Source of the DNA: Aliiglaciecola sp. 3_MG-2023
GTDB taxonomy: Bacteria; Pseudomonadota; Gammaproteobacteria; Enterobacterales; Alteromonadaceae
Length of the DNA: 64,000 nt
Reading direction: 5' to 3'
Assembly (NCBI RefSeq): GCF_030548205.1
Contig: NZ_JAUORV010000001.1
Coordinates: forward strand, 186,001-250,000
Made by a program: the position numbers and the translations under genes. Positions within the stretch are counted from its first letter, which is position 1; the number at the start of each line of letters is the position of its first letter. Below are positions 30,088 to 40,882 of the stretch, piece by piece. The notes beneath the pieces are model-generated. The model ran no database searches and had not been told where the DNA came from. It saw nothing but the letters and a program-made list of their open reading frames with translations.

Positions 30088-30918
30088 TCAATCATAAAGC
30101 GTGGGAATAGGCACTCTTTTATGTTGTGTTTTAGTGAATATTTCGATTAATTTAAGTTCCACGTCTTGTGAAACTTCTTTACCTTCTAGGAAGTCATCAA
30201 TCTGATCATAGGTCATACCCAATGCTTGCTCATCCGCCTTTTGCGGAGACAGGGTTTCTAGATCAGCTGTTGGGGCTTTATTAACGATTTTATCCGGGGC
30301 TCCGAGATGGGTAGCAATTTGTCTAACTTGACGCTTATTTAATCCAAATAAAGGAACTAAATCACAGGCTCCATCGCCATATTTGGTGTAAAATCCAGTA
30401 ATATTTTCTGCTGAATGATCTGTACCTAAGACAAGACCATCCATCATCCCAGCAATCTCATATTGAACGACCATACGTGAGCGTGCCTTAACGTTTCCTT
30501 TCACAAAATCTTGCTTATGGGCATCGTCAGGTAATAAACACGCTTCTGCTAACGAACCGCATGTTTGGTCATGAATTGCATCTGCACCAGGTTGAATATT
30601 CACACTAACAGCATGACTTGGCTGTATAAAATCAATACTTATTTGTGCATCCTCTTCGTCAGCCTGAACACTGTATGGTAAGCGAACGGCGACAAACTGA
30701 TATCCACCATTAGACTGTTTATTTAATCCATCAACAGCCAATTGGGCCAACCGCCCCAAAGTGCAAGAGTCAACCCCTCCACTGATCCCCAACACCAACG
30801 TTTTCATTCCTGAAAGCGTAAGTTGGTTCTGAATAAATGCGACTCGTCTTTCAACTTCTTTTTGTGGATTAATTTCAGGAAGTACGTGCATTTCTTCTAA
30901 AATGGCTTTTTTGTGCAT
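30088..30918 (-). CDS. nadE: NH3-dependent NAD(+) synthetase
   Basis: The 276-residue protein has the PP-loop [10 protein letters not shown] (about 43-52), [16 protein letters not shown] and the KAPTADL block. It lacks the N-terminal glutaminase of the long form, so it uses ammonia to amidate deamido-NAD. It lies upstream of glnB on the same strand, separated by a terminator. Confidence 0.96.
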   Translation of the reverse strand: MHKKAILEEMHVLPEINPQKEVERRVAFIQNQLTLSGMKTLVLGISGGVDSCTLGRLAQLAVDGLNKQSNGGYQFVAVRLPYSVQADEEDAQISIDFIQPSHAVSVNIQPGADAIHDQTCGSLAEACLLPDDAHKQDFVKGNVKARSRMVVQYEIAGMMDGLVLGTDHSAENITGFYTKYGDGACDLVPLFGLNKRQVRQIATHLGAPDKIVNKAPTADLETLSPQKADEQALGMTYDQIDDFLEGKEVSQDVELKLIEIFTKTQHKRVPIPTLYD

Positions 30919-31148
30919 CTCAGTTCTCGTTTCTATGTTGTAAGGCTGGATATGACGTTCAGTTGATGAACGACTAAACTTAGTTAGGCAATAGGTTTCG
31001 AAATAAACATACTGCCTTTCAAAATTAAAATATTCTCAGATACTTTGATGTGTAATTGTATACCTAAAAGTCATTTAAATACGTTATTGTATTGGCCAAT
31101 CACGTAATTTTTAGTTCTGTCAGTAAGCTAATAACCTTTGGAGTATCT

Positions 31149-31724
31149 TTGAAAAGCGTAAACATCTCTTTGATGTCCAATACTTTACAAAAAGGCGTCA
31201 CACTTGTCGAATTAATGATAGGTCTGGCAATAGTTGCGATAGTTTTAACCATATCCGTTCCCGCCGCTCAAGGGATCATCATTAAAAACCGTATTGTATC
31301 AGAAGTAAATGAAATCAGCGGTGTCATTCAATTTGCTCGGGCTAACGCGGTGGATGAGCAACTGACCACAATTGTCTGCCCCACCGCTGACTTTTCAACC
31401 TGTTCGACCAATTGGAATCAGGTTAAAATGGTGTTTGGTGATGAAGATGGTAATGGCTCAAGAGGAGATGATGAAGATATTTTGGCGGCTACAGCATTAC
31501 TTTCTGATAACAATTATGTGACAGGTCCTGCGCAAGCCATTCAATTTAACCCCAACGGCTCGGCAAATACTCAGTCTACTCTACTTATTTGTCATAAAAA
31601 TAAGGAGGCCACCTACGCTCGGCAACTTACGGTTACGCCTCAAGGAAGGGTCAAAATGAGTCAAGATACAGATAAAAACGGGGTCCATGAAAACATCTCT
31701 GGTGGAGCACTAAGTTGCAGTTAA
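31149..31724 (+). CDS. GspH/FimT-type pseudopilin (orphan)
   Basis: The prepilin motif QKG-VTLVELM has Glu at position 5 of the mature protein and a hydrophobic helix. A GspH/FimT-type domain with two cysteine pairs follows. I use the TTG at 31149 because GGAG lies five bases before it; an ATG at 31173 would give an 8-residue leader, equally suited to prepilin peptidase. A longer TTG frame from 31092 is less likely. No other pilin gene is near. Confidence 0.82.
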   Translation: MKSVNISLMSNTLQKGVTLVELMIGLAIVAIVLTISVPAAQGIIIKNRIVSEVNEISGVIQFARANAVDEQLTTIVCPTADFSTCSTNWNQVKMVFGDEDGNGSRGDDEDILAATALLSDNNYVTGPAQAIQFNPNGSANTQSTLLICHKNKEATYARQLTVTPQGRVKMSQDTDKNGVHENISGGALSCS

Positions 31725-31758
31725 ACACAACTCTCCTGAGGCCCTAATCCATTTTTCC

Positions 31759-32016
31759 TTATTCAATTTGGCTGATGGCTTTTAGTTTTTTTTCAAACTG
31801 TTCTAAGTGTTCAGCTTTTTCATAGTCAAAATGATATTGGTTATGAAAACCAAATCGTAAACTAACCAATGCATCTTCTAAAAAAACGGTATAGCCATCA
31901 AGATCAGTATAAGCTTTGACCCCCTGAAATAGATGCCCACCTTCAACAGCCTCCCCTTTTTCGCGGATTTTTTCGAAGACATTTAAAATAAAACGACTGT
32001 CTAATTCATTTTTCAT
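31759..32016 (-). CDS. Small conserved protein, possibly DUF3081 family
   Basis: From ATG 32016, preceded by GGAGG at ideal spacing, the protein has 85 residues, mixed alpha/beta and soluble. It contains the blocks MKNELDSRFILNVFEKIREKG, quoted here as DSRFILNVFEKI, and DLDGYTVFLEDA. I recall similar small proteins in marine gammaproteobacteria (DUF3081) but cannot confirm the family. Function is unknown. An ATG at 32028 is part of the ribosome-binding region and is less likely. Confidence 0.7.
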   Translation of the reverse strand: MKNELDSRFILNVFEKIREKGEAVEGGHLFQGVKAYTDLDGYTVFLEDALVSLRFGFHNQYHFDYEKAEHLEQFEKKLKAISQIE

Positions 32017-32110
32017 ATAAACCTCCATTCACGGCGAATATGCTTAAAAATAATCGAAATTGCATCAGCACAACTTTGCACCTGCTGGAATATAATGAGT
32101 AAATTTAAAA

Positions 32111-32728
32111 TTAATTAAAATTATATCGTAAGCCGATATAAGCCCCATTGTGTTCAAATCCCTGTTCGCCGCGTATATGTTCAACTTCTGTGCGGAGTAA
32201 CAAGTTAACCCCAAGATAAAAATCAAAGCCAATACCAATTTGTCCTGCAGCGACACCTTCATCAAACTCGCACAAAGTTAAACTTTCGCCACTATCTAAA
32301 TTAAATGGGGCTGGGGTGCCAAATTCACAACCCTCCCCTGAAGATAGATTTTGCCCTTCAACATCTACGTTTAATATTCCCAGTCGATAATATAGTTCAC
32401 CGTAATTGCTAGTGGCCTTACCTAACACCGAAATCCCCAATGCATCAGCTTTAAGTCCGAAATCGGTTGCGCTTAAGCCTTCAATTGTAGTGGGAAGCTG
32501 CTCAACCAGTGATTGATTGGCAAGTTGATGATAACCAAATTCTGCATACCATTTTTCAGCGAATTGGTAGCCAACCGCCAACTTGTAACTTGTTTTACTG
32601 GCACTAGTGGATTCTAGACTAGTTTTGGCATATCCAAGAGTCGTTACACCATACATATTGTCTGTAGCAACAGCATGACCGCTTAGAATGAATGAAGTGG
32701 CAATAAATAGACAACGAGAGAGTTTCAC
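32111..32728 (-). CDS. Outer-membrane beta-barrel protein
   Basis: From GTG 32728, with AAGGA six bases upstream, the protein has 205 residues. A signal peptide (SFILSGHAVA) is followed by alternating amphipathic strands and a C-terminal IGLRYNFN ending in an aromatic-containing strand. This is typical of small OmpA/OmpW-like barrels. Two cysteines in a loop may pair. No substrate can be named. Confidence 0.75.
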   Translation of the reverse strand: MKLSRCLFIATSFILSGHAVATDNMYGVTTLGYAKTSLESTSASKTSYKLAVGYQFAEKWYAEFGYHQLANQSLVEQLPTTIEGLSATDFGLKADALGISVLGKATSNYGELYYRLGILNVDVEGQNLSSGEGCEFGTPAPFNLDSGESLTLCEFDEGVAAGQIGIGFDFYLGVNLLLRTEVEHIRGEQGFEHNGAYIGLRYNFN

Positions 32729-33082
32729 ACATAATCCTTCAAAATGAGCTAAAAACACAGTGATACTGTATAAGTTTAAATAGCCTTAGTAAGAAAAAAA
32801 CTAAGCCTATTAGGCATTTTATATTAACCCAATTTATGCAGGATGTGCTTATTTTTTCTAGTAAAATTAAATTCAAACGACTTTTAATAAAGCATATAAA
32901 CAACTTAAAATTTAAGCTTAAGATAGCGTCCGTAATGAGTGGATAGCGATTGTCTTGTTATGACTTGTATAATAGAGCCACACGCCATTTTGATTTCACC
33001 CTATTGTTTAAGCTATATTTTGCGAGTGCTTTGCCTATTAGCGGTGTTCAAGCATATAGACCACTAAAATAGTGAAGTACGA
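32729..33082. other. Intergenic region with divergent promoters, no gene seen
   Basis: This AT-rich gap separates the outer-membrane barrel gene (-) from the lipoprotein gene (+). It holds a hairpin near 32779-32811 and a perfect TATAAT at 32968-32973 on the + strand without a good -35. I see no conserved reading frame or RNA gene. Confidence 0.4.
32779..32811 (-). other. Hairpin in the leader of the outer-membrane protein gene
   Basis: On the minus strand AATAGGCTTAGT pairs with ACTAAGGCTATT (one mismatch) around a 9-base loop rich in T. It lies about 50 bases before the GTG start of the barrel gene, so it would be in the 5' untranslated RNA. It has no GC-rich stem and no U-run, so it is not a standard terminator. 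Confidence 0.35.
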
Positions 33083-33514
33083 TTGTTAATTGACTGGTTC
33101 ATACTTTTGAAAATACCTATATCACCATTTTTAACCATAGCGATTATCGTTTTCGTTTGCTTATCAGGCTGCGTTTCAAATAAAGATACACAGCTACAAA
33201 TTCGACATGTGTTTGACAAGCAAATTACATCATCACAGTCTGGCTTCGAATTTGTACTAGTTTGGTATTTACCGCCGGCAGAGCTGGTGCGCGGTAAACA
33301 AAACAATTTGTATATGAATACTAGGTTGAGATCTACGAGTGCAGAAGCCTCACGTTTCTCCCTCGATAATGAAACACGACTAAGATTAGAAGATATTGCA
33401 ATTCAGCGATTAGAAAACGAACTTGAATCTAATCGAATGTGCCCACATGGATATAAAATTGATCAAATTAAATGGCTTGAACGTTCTATCGGCTTTATTG
33501 GAAAATGCCAATAA
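33083..33514 (+). CDS. Predicted lipoprotein of unknown function
   Basis: The frame has a lipoprotein signal (CLSGC, Cys30 from a TTG at 33083, or nearer the start from TTG 33107). A soluble part of about 110 residues holds a closing Cys pair (in NRMCPHG and near the last residue). I do not recognise the family. Both possible starts are TTG without a strong ribosome-binding site. It lies 39 bases before frmA and may be co-transcribed. Confidence 0.6.
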   Translation: MLIDWFILLKIPISPFLTIAIIVFVCLSGCVSNKDTQLQIRHVFDKQITSSQSGFEFVLVWYLPPAELVRGKQNNLYMNTRLRSTSAEASRFSLDNETRLRLEDIAIQRLENELESNRMCPHGYKIDQIKWLERSIGFIGKCQ

Positions 33515-33550
33515 ATCTAGATAAATCAGATAGTCGTAACATAGGAATGA

Positions 33551-34671
<1,121 letters not shown>

Positions 34672-34672
<1 letters not shown>

Positions 34673-35526
34673 TGTCTGCCTTAGAACTGGTCTCATCAGT
34701 AAAGAGTTTTGGCGGTCATCAGCAGCGCTTTAAGCACCAGTCAAAAGTGCTTAATTGCGAAATGAACTTGAGTGTATTTGTACCGCCACAAGTTGAACAG
34801 AACAAACCCCTACCGGTTTTATATTGGTTAAGTGGGCTTACTTGCACAGATGAAAACTTCGTCACTAAAGCAGGCGCGGCAAGAGTTGCAGCAGAGCTTG
34901 GCTTAATTGTAGTGTGCCCAGATACCAGCCCTCGGGGTGAAAAGGTTGCTGATGACCAAGCTTATGATTTAGGACAGGGCGCGGGATTTTATGTAAATGC
35001 GACTCAGCCACCATGGAACACCCATTACCATATGTACGATTACATTGTTGATGAGTTACCTGACTGCATAAATCAAACCTTTAATTGCATACCCAAAGTG
35101 GCCCTCGCGGGTCACTCGATGGGTGGCCACGGCGCACTTACTCTAGGCTTGTCGAATATACAGAAATACACCTCTATTTCTGCATTTGCCCCCATTGTAA
35201 ACCCGTTGGATTGTCCATGGGGCAAAAAAGCATTTCAGGCTTATTTAGGAGATGACGTCACTGAATGGGAGCAATATGACGCGTGCAAATTACTCCAGCA
35301 ACAAGGACAATTTTTGCAAGTTCCCATACTCATCGATCAAGGTTTAGATGATGATTTTTATCAAAGTCAAAAATTAACTAAGCCATTTGATGAGTTAGCA
35401 CAAACATTAAATTACCCAGCTATCGTTAATTATCATCCTGGTTATGATCATAGCTACTTTTTTATCGCCAGCTTTATTGAAGAGCATTTACGTTTCCACC
35501 ATAAATTTTTGACCGCGACAGACTAG
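34672..35526 (+). CDS. frmB: S-formylglutathione hydrolase
   Basis: The 284-residue esterase-D-family protein has WLSGLTCTDENF, the nucleophile elbow GHSMGGHGA and the catalytic His in GYDHSYFFIASF. It cleaves S-formylglutathione to formate and glutathione, completing formaldehyde removal begun by FrmA. Start and stop of the two genes overlap (TAATG). Confidence 0.96.
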
Positions 35527-35574
35527 TCAAAAAAGCACCATTACACTCAATTTGTTATTGCGTCTGTTATCAAT

Positions 35575-35603
35575 AAAAATCCCCTGCAAAACAGGGGATT
35601 TTT
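35575..35603. terminator. Bidirectional terminator after frmB
   Basis: A perfect 12-bp stem (AAAAATCCCCTG against CAGGGGATTTTT) has a 5-base loop. It ends in T-rich sequence on both strands, between frmB (+) and the large dehydrogenase gene (-). Confidence 0.9.
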
Positions 35604-35626
35604 GTTTGTATCAAGTTCGTCTATTT

Positions 35627-37750
35627 TTAATGGTGGTGGTGCTGATCTGGCAAGGATTCTAAATACGTTACCAGATGATCAATTTCTTTTGGTTTTAAGA
35701 ATCCCCCCCAAGGTGGCATCAGCGGACTTTTACCCACCGCAGCTCCCCCTTCCACTATGATAGATTTAATCGCTGAAGTATCAGTATTATGATGATACAA
35801 AGGTGATGTGAAATCTGGCATTGGAACACCTAGCAGCGCTGCATCAGGCCCTTTCCCGTCCCCATTAACACCGTGACAACGAGCACAGTTAACCGCAAAA
35901 AGACCTGCGGTGGCATCTTGGTCATAATCTTCAGGTGTATTGTCTACCTCTTCTCTGAAAACGTTAGCTTGATCAGCATGGACCAATTGCAATACCTCTC
36001 CACTAGGTTCAGATGCTGCACCTAAGGTTGTGATCAGAATTTCGCCACCGCTTAATTGCACCACAGAACTGATCCCTCGCTGCGCATATTGATTGGCTCT
36101 GGCTATCAATTCGACGCTTTCAACCTGGGCTTTATCAGAGTCCATTACAAATACTTTCGCCGAATAATTATCCGCAAACACATATTTATCTTTTAATTCC
36201 GGATACATATCAGAGCGATTTACTATTCCGCCTATCACTGCTCTGTCGTAGGCATTGTGTTCATATGTATAAACAGGGCCTTGCTGGGGAATATCCAGCG
36301 TTTCCCAAGCATCTACTCCACTTTCACTGCGCCCTTCTATGACTGGGAATTGATAGTGTTTTCCGGCTTCAATTTTATTTACTTCTTCCCAAATAGTCGA
36401 ACCCACATCACCTAACCACAAATCATTAGTTAAAGAGTCGAATTTAAATCGAAATGGATTGCGTAACCCCAAGGCATAATACTCATTACGTATGTTCTCA
36501 TTATCCAGAAACGGATTGTCTTTAGGGATGAAATAATTTTGAACTACGCCGTATTCCATTGGCTTGCTGATTGGCACGCTTTTTTGCGGATCCATATCCA
36601 CATCAATACGTAAAATTCCAGACCGTAACACTTCTGAAGACGTTTTTGCCTCGGGTGGATGAACACCTTCACCTAAACCAATATAAAGAAAACCATCAGC
36701 TCCAAACTCCAATGCGCCACCATTGTGGAAGCCTGAATCATTGCGAATTAGATCAAATAATACTGTTTCTGAGGCAGTATTAACGAGGGTATCTTGTGAC
36801 GTTATTGCAAATCGAGAAATTCGATTATGTTGGATCTTTTCTTTACGTGTATCGGTGTAATAAAGATACAAATAAGGCTTAGGTTCGTTAACATTGGCAA
36901 AGTCTGGATGAAAATCGAAACCTATAGCACCATTTTCCATTTCCACTTCCCCCATCAGCGCCGAAACATCCACCACAATTTCAGCATTATCAGATGTTTG
37001 AGGAGAAACTCTTTTAATTTTACCGCCTCTTTCTAATACGTAAACCGTACCGTCATTTTCTGGTCCTTCGCGGACTAAAACAGGCTGTGCAAATTTAAGC
37101 TTGGGTAAGTAGTTTTTGAACCCCCAATCAGATGTTTCAACAGGATTGAACCAAATACGGACCTGGGTAATAGCATTGGCAATGTCACGATCGGAAGTAA
37201 ACGCTTTTCCCATCGCTAGTGGAACCAAAAAGTATATTAACGCTAAAATGCCGGTCACACTGAACACACGTTTAAACGTAGCGGCAACCCCATTTCCCAA
37301 ACTACTTAAAAAAGCCCCATTGAATAGCAAGCTATGGATCAGTATGAATGCAACAAAGTAAAATACAGTTGCAAACAAACCAATAGCGGCTATTAATTGC
37401 GGATCGTAATTAATGGTGGTAGCCAGAAACAAATATAAGGATGCCGTTGTGTAAGCATACAGAAACCAAATATACTCATTAGCAAATCGTTTAGGGCTAG
37501 AAAATGCACTACTACCATTTCGCCAATACGCAAGACCTATCTGAATTCCATAGGTGATCACAAAGATTTTGACTATTTGCAGCATGTCTGCGTGACTCAC
37601 GTAAACATCAGGCAGATGTAAAATGCTATCTGGTATTATTTCAAAGTGTTTGGTAAAGCTGAAACTAAGCGACACCGTTAAAGCAACTAAGATAAGCTGA
37701 ACAAGTACGCTTAAGATAAAGTATTGACGACTAGTGTTTGACACATTCAA
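35627..37750 (-). CDS. Membrane-anchored PQQ-type sugar dehydrogenase fused to cytochrome c
   Basis: The 707-residue protein has about five N-terminal membrane segments (roughly 10-180). A glucose/sorbosone-dehydrogenase-like propeller follows (about 205-575; FHNGGALEFGADGFLYIGLG and ALGLRNPFRFKFD are typical). The C-terminus is a cytochrome c domain with heme motif CARCH (Cys622-His626), probable axial Met678 and a final HHHH. It probably oxidises a sugar or alcohol in the periplasm and passes electrons to its heme. Substrate and cofactor are inferred from the fold only. Confidence 0.85.
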   Translation of the reverse strand: MNVSNTSRQYFILSVLVQLILVALTVSLSFSFTKHFEIIPDSILHLPDVYVSHADMLQIVKIFVITYGIQIGLAYWRNGSSAFSSPKRFANEYIWFLYAYTTASLYLFLATTINYDPQLIAAIGLFATVFYFVAFILIHSLLFNGAFLSSLGNGVAATFKRVFSVTGILALIYFLVPLAMGKAFTSDRDIANAITQVRIWFNPVETSDWGFKNYLPKLKFAQPVLVREGPENDGTVYVLERGGKIKRVSPQTSDNAEIVVDVSALMGEVEMENGAIGFDFHPDFANVNEPKPYLYLYYTDTRKEKIQHNRISRFAITSQDTLVNTASETVLFDLIRNDSGFHNGGALEFGADGFLYIGLGEGVHPPEAKTSSEVLRSGILRIDVDMDPQKSVPISKPMEYGVVQNYFIPKDNPFLDNENIRNEYYALGLRNPFRFKFDSLTNDLWLGDVGSTIWEEVNKIEAGKHYQFPVIEGRSESGVDAWETLDIPQQGPVYTYEHNAYDRAVIGGIVNRSDMYPELKDKYVFADNYSAKVFVMDSDKAQVESVELIARANQYAQRGISSVVQLSGGEILITTLGAASEPSGEVLQLVHADQANVFREEVDNTPEDYDQDATAGLFAVNCARCHGVNGDGKGPDAALLGVPMPDFTSPLYHHNTDTSAIKSIIVEGGAAVGKSPLMPPWGGFLKPKEIDHLVTYLESLPDQHHHH

Positions 37751-37833
37751 TCCTATAAAATGTTTAAATCTAAAAGGCTTTTTAGCAGATAGTGAGCTTA
37801 CACCTGCAACTTAACAATGTTAAACACGCCCTT

Positions 37834-38685
37834 TTAATTAACGCCAGAAAATTCGTTGTGTTTAATAAATTCAATGGTGTAATTTTCGACTTCTTGTTTA
37901 AATTCTTTGCTTGAAAAAGTATGATCCGCTTTAGAAATTCGGTGAACAGTGCTATCACTGCTTTTCAATTTTTTCCACGCTTTATTATTTAGGGTTTGCT
38001 GTTCAAACTCTTTCGCTGTTAAATCTACCCCACTTAAGACTAAACAGACCTTACCAGAGAATGCTTGCAAACCTTGTTGCATTTGAGCTTGATAGCTTTG
38101 CTGTTGATTGTCTTGACTAGAAACACTGTCGCTAACAAAGCCTTTTGCATCACCTATACTCCCGGCCACATTCACCTTTCCACGGATGAGTTTTGACCAA
38201 AACTCTTTTGAAAGTAAGCGCTGTACATAATAGTATTTCAACATAGTTTTGCCCATAGCCGCATCACTTCTCAACCATGGGTTTAGCAAAAATAACCCTT
38301 TCACTCGGTTGTCTTGCGGGGCGTAAATCATTGCCGCCGATGCCGCATCGCAAAGCCCCCATATGACAACAGAATCTATACCTAACTCCTCGCAAAGTAG
38401 ATCACAAGCAGCCTTAATATCATCGCTAATATTTTCAAAGGATTTTTTGTCGCCTTCGCTATCGCCCATACCTGTGTAATCAAACCGCAATGAAGCAATA
38501 TTTGCCTTAGCGAGGGAACGGGAGAGCTGCACAAATTGCCGATGGCTACCTACACGATACTGTGGTCCACCGACGACGATAAGCACTGCAGTTTTAACGG
38601 CTGGAGAGGGACGATGTAAGATCCCCATGAGCTGAGCACCACTGCTGTTAATTACCACTGCAGACTCGGTGATTTTTGAGGACAT
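37834..38685 (-). CDS. Exosortase-A-system-associated hydrolase 1
   Basis: The 283-residue alpha/beta hydrolase resembles the TIGR03100 group found beside exosortase A and polysaccharide genes: VVGGPQYRVGSHRQFVQL, SLRFDYTGMGDSEG and IWGLCDAASA. The nucleophile elbow has Cys112 where most relatives of the fold have Ser; a catalytic His is likely in KADHTFSS. The substrate is unknown. Its ATG overlaps the stop of hydrolase 2 (TAATG). Confidence 0.82.
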   Translation of the reverse strand: MSSKITESAVVINSSGAQLMGILHRPSPAVKTAVLIVVGGPQYRVGSHRQFVQLSRSLAKANIASLRFDYTGMGDSEGDKKSFENISDDIKAACDLLCEELGIDSVVIWGLCDAASAAMIYAPQDNRVKGLFLLNPWLRSDAAMGKTMLKYYYVQRLLSKEFWSKLIRGKVNVAGSIGDAKGFVSDSVSSQDNQQQSYQAQMQQGLQAFSGKVCLVLSGVDLTAKEFEQQTLNNKAWKKLKSSDSTVHRISKADHTFSSKEFKQEVENYTIEFIKHNEFSGVN

Positions 38686-39476
38686 TATGCTTCTCCCTGC
38701 AACGCGTTCAAAGTAGGCAAATGCAATTGACTTTGTTCAAATATTTCTGGAATCTGCCAAAAAGCAGAACCTTCAAAACATGCCGTTTTAAGGAGCTGTT
38801 GATCCCACTCTTTAGTCTGTATTAATACCGCTGGGGGAATGGAAGCCGAGGCCAATTCGAACCAGGTTAATGGACAAGTTAGGGCTAATGCTTTAGAGAC
38901 TTCGAGGCTATCGATAGACGACAGGAAGTCGGCGGTAATTTCGTAACCAGCTACCTCAACATTAGTACCGGATAGGATTCGTTCACGCCAATTTACTTTT
39001 TGCTCTCCCTGCATCATCGAATTAGCCTGCTTTAAACGCAAAAACTGAGTCATGAATTGCTTACCTTTCATGACAGGTTTCCACAACAGAATCTGCTCTA
39101 CGGGTAATATTGATTCGATGCTTTGTAATGTTGTCAACGCCATCAACCCACCAAAGCGCACCCCCCAAAGGGTAATACTTTGAATATCTTTAGATTGTAA
39201 CCACTTAACAGTTGTAACAATATTATCTCGCCAGATAGCAACATTGACTTGTTCGATGTCTTGTTCACTGTCACCAGTTCCAAGATAATCGAGGGCATAA
39301 ACACAATACCCCTGTTTAGCTAAAAATAACGCTTGTTTGGTAAGTATTGCCCTACTTAGATTTAGCTCTTCGAAAATAGACGGAAGCAATAAAATTGTTT
39401 TTTGCGAATTTGTTTGTCCGTATTGACTAACAAACAAGTTACCTTTGGCACAAGGTAGGAAATAACCTTTAATCAC
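38685..39476 (-). CDS. Exosortase-A-system-associated hydrolase 2
   Basis: The 263-residue alpha/beta hydrolase-fold protein resembles the TIGR03101 group: LLLPSIFEELNLSR, YALDYLGTGDSEQD and ITLWGVRFGGLMAL. The nucleophile position of the elbow is Arg107 (GVRFG), so it may not be a normal esterase. It is transcribed away from the + glycan block and coupled to hydrolase 1. The 251-base gap to the divergent gene (39477-39727) shows no clear promoter. Confidence 0.82.
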   Translation of the reverse strand: MIKGYFLPCAKGNLFVSQYGQTNSQKTILLLPSIFEELNLSRAILTKQALFLAKQGYCVYALDYLGTGDSEQDIEQVNVAIWRDNIVTTVKWLQSKDIQSITLWGVRFGGLMALTTLQSIESILPVEQILLWKPVMKGKQFMTQFLRLKQANSMMQGEQKVNWRERILSGTNVEVAGYEITADFLSSIDSLEVSKALALTCPLTWFELASASIPPAVLIQTKEWDQQLLKTACFEGSAFWQIPEIFEQSQLHLPTLNALQGEA

Positions 39477-39727
39477 ATTTGCTTCCTATAGGTACATGTT
39501 TTTTATCAAAGATAATAATATCTTACTCCAAATAAAAAGGCACCTAGATGATTAAAAAACGTCAAATAATTGTCCAAGCACATATACAAAAATAGGACTT
39601 TATGATGACATTTCGGTTAACTGAATCATCAATATAGCAATTTTGCTAAACATACCTTAGCATAAGCTTAGGAATTCTCTGTTTTTCATGAAGAAAAGCG
39701 ATATCAGGCATAGTTTAGCGGAATCAC

Positions 39728-40873
39728 ATGGCAGTAAAATTTTTAAAACCCCTTGCCGATGCAAGTCAATTTCCGGCTCCCAGCGTCACAGCCACACCTA
39801 AATTTAGATTAAGGGATTTAGATTTAGCCCAACACACTAAAGGGGATGTGAGGGAAACCACCTTTACGCGCAATGGCCGCGGTGCAATAGGTATTGCCGG
39901 AACGGCCTTAAGGAAGGACAATTGTAAGAATGTTATCTTAATCCCCGCTTATCATTGCCCAGCTCTAGTGGAACCTTTCATATGGTTAGACTACGAAATT
40001 CGATTCTACCCTGTTCGTTCGGATTTATCGGTGGACATCAGTGTTTTAGAAGATGCCATTTCTTCCGGTGATGTGACCCATTGCGTGGTGGTTAGGTATT
40101 TTGGATTTGGTCAAAATAATAATGACGTTATTCAATTTTTGCATGCCCAACCAGTTAAAATTATTGAAGATTGTGCTCACTCGATGTTTCGCTTCGTTGA
40201 TCATTTTGCTGATTCAGGTAAACAGATCCCAGATGTTGATGCAAGTATATGTAGTATCAACAAGATTCTTCCTACCATTGACGGTGGTGCGCTGTATTTG
40301 AAAAGTAAGTATCAAGCCGAATTAACGCATGTTGGCTGGAGTGAAGAAGCTAAAGCCTGTGCATTTATCGTTGGCATTCCACAAATGGTTGGGAAAATAA
40401 AAGCGTTATTTAAAAAGACTGAAATTGAACCTACTCAGCAACACACGGATCCGACAGAAGAAGATATGCACTTACGGTATTTTCAACCAATAGATTTGGT
40501 GTCTGCAAGTTACCGTCATACTAAAATGATATTTTGTCACAGTAATTTAAAATACATACGCAATAAAAGACGTGAGAACTTCGAGTTCATAGTCAAAAAC
40601 ATTAATAACCCAGATGTAGGGAATGCACTTTTCAAACAATTAGAAACTGAAGATATTCCCTATGTTATTCCATTTTTATTAGAAGACGAAAAGTTCTTTT
40701 TTGATTTACGAAAAAAAGGGATTCAAATTCTAAGATGGGAAGAAGTTGCAGTGAGTGATTGCAGTGTAAGTCAAGATTATCGCTCTAGACTTATACAGAT
40801 ACCTTGTCATCAGCAACTGTCTACCCGTCAGCTTACTTTTATTGTCGACACTTTTAATCAATTACGCCCTTAG
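39728..40873 (+). CDS. DegT/DnrJ/EryC1-like PLP-dependent protein
   Basis: The 381-residue protein has the fold-type I features of sugar aminotransferases: NVILIPAYHCPALVEPFIW, VKIIEDCAHSMF and the probable PLP lysine in SINKILPTIDGGALYL. In glycan loci such enzymes aminate keto-sugars. The region from about 225 is divergent, so activity is not certain. It is the first gene of the + block; a GGAA lies upstream of the ATG. Confidence 0.7.
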   Translation: MAVKFLKPLADASQFPAPSVTATPKFRLRDLDLAQHTKGDVRETTFTRNGRGAIGIAGTALRKDNCKNVILIPAYHCPALVEPFIWLDYEIRFYPVRSDLSVDISVLEDAISSGDVTHCVVVRYFGFGQNNNDVIQFLHAQPVKIIEDCAHSMFRFVDHFADSGKQIPDVDASICSINKILPTIDGGALYLKSKYQAELTHVGWSEEAKACAFIVGIPQMVGKIKALFKKTEIEPTQQHTDPTEEDMHLRYFQPIDLVSASYRHTKMIFCHSNLKYIRNKRRENFEFIVKNINNPDVGNALFKQLETEDIPYVIPFLLEDEKFFFDLRKKGIQILRWEEVAVSDCSVSQDYRSRLIQIPCHQQLSTRQLTFIVDTFNQLRP

Positions 40874-40882
40874 GATAGTTTA

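Noticed and set aside
39477-39727. Search for a JUMPstart/ops element before the + glycan block
   Set aside because: No GGCGGTAGCGT-like ops core is present in the gap. Only short imperfect palindromes were seen (for example around 39650-39673), too weak to name.
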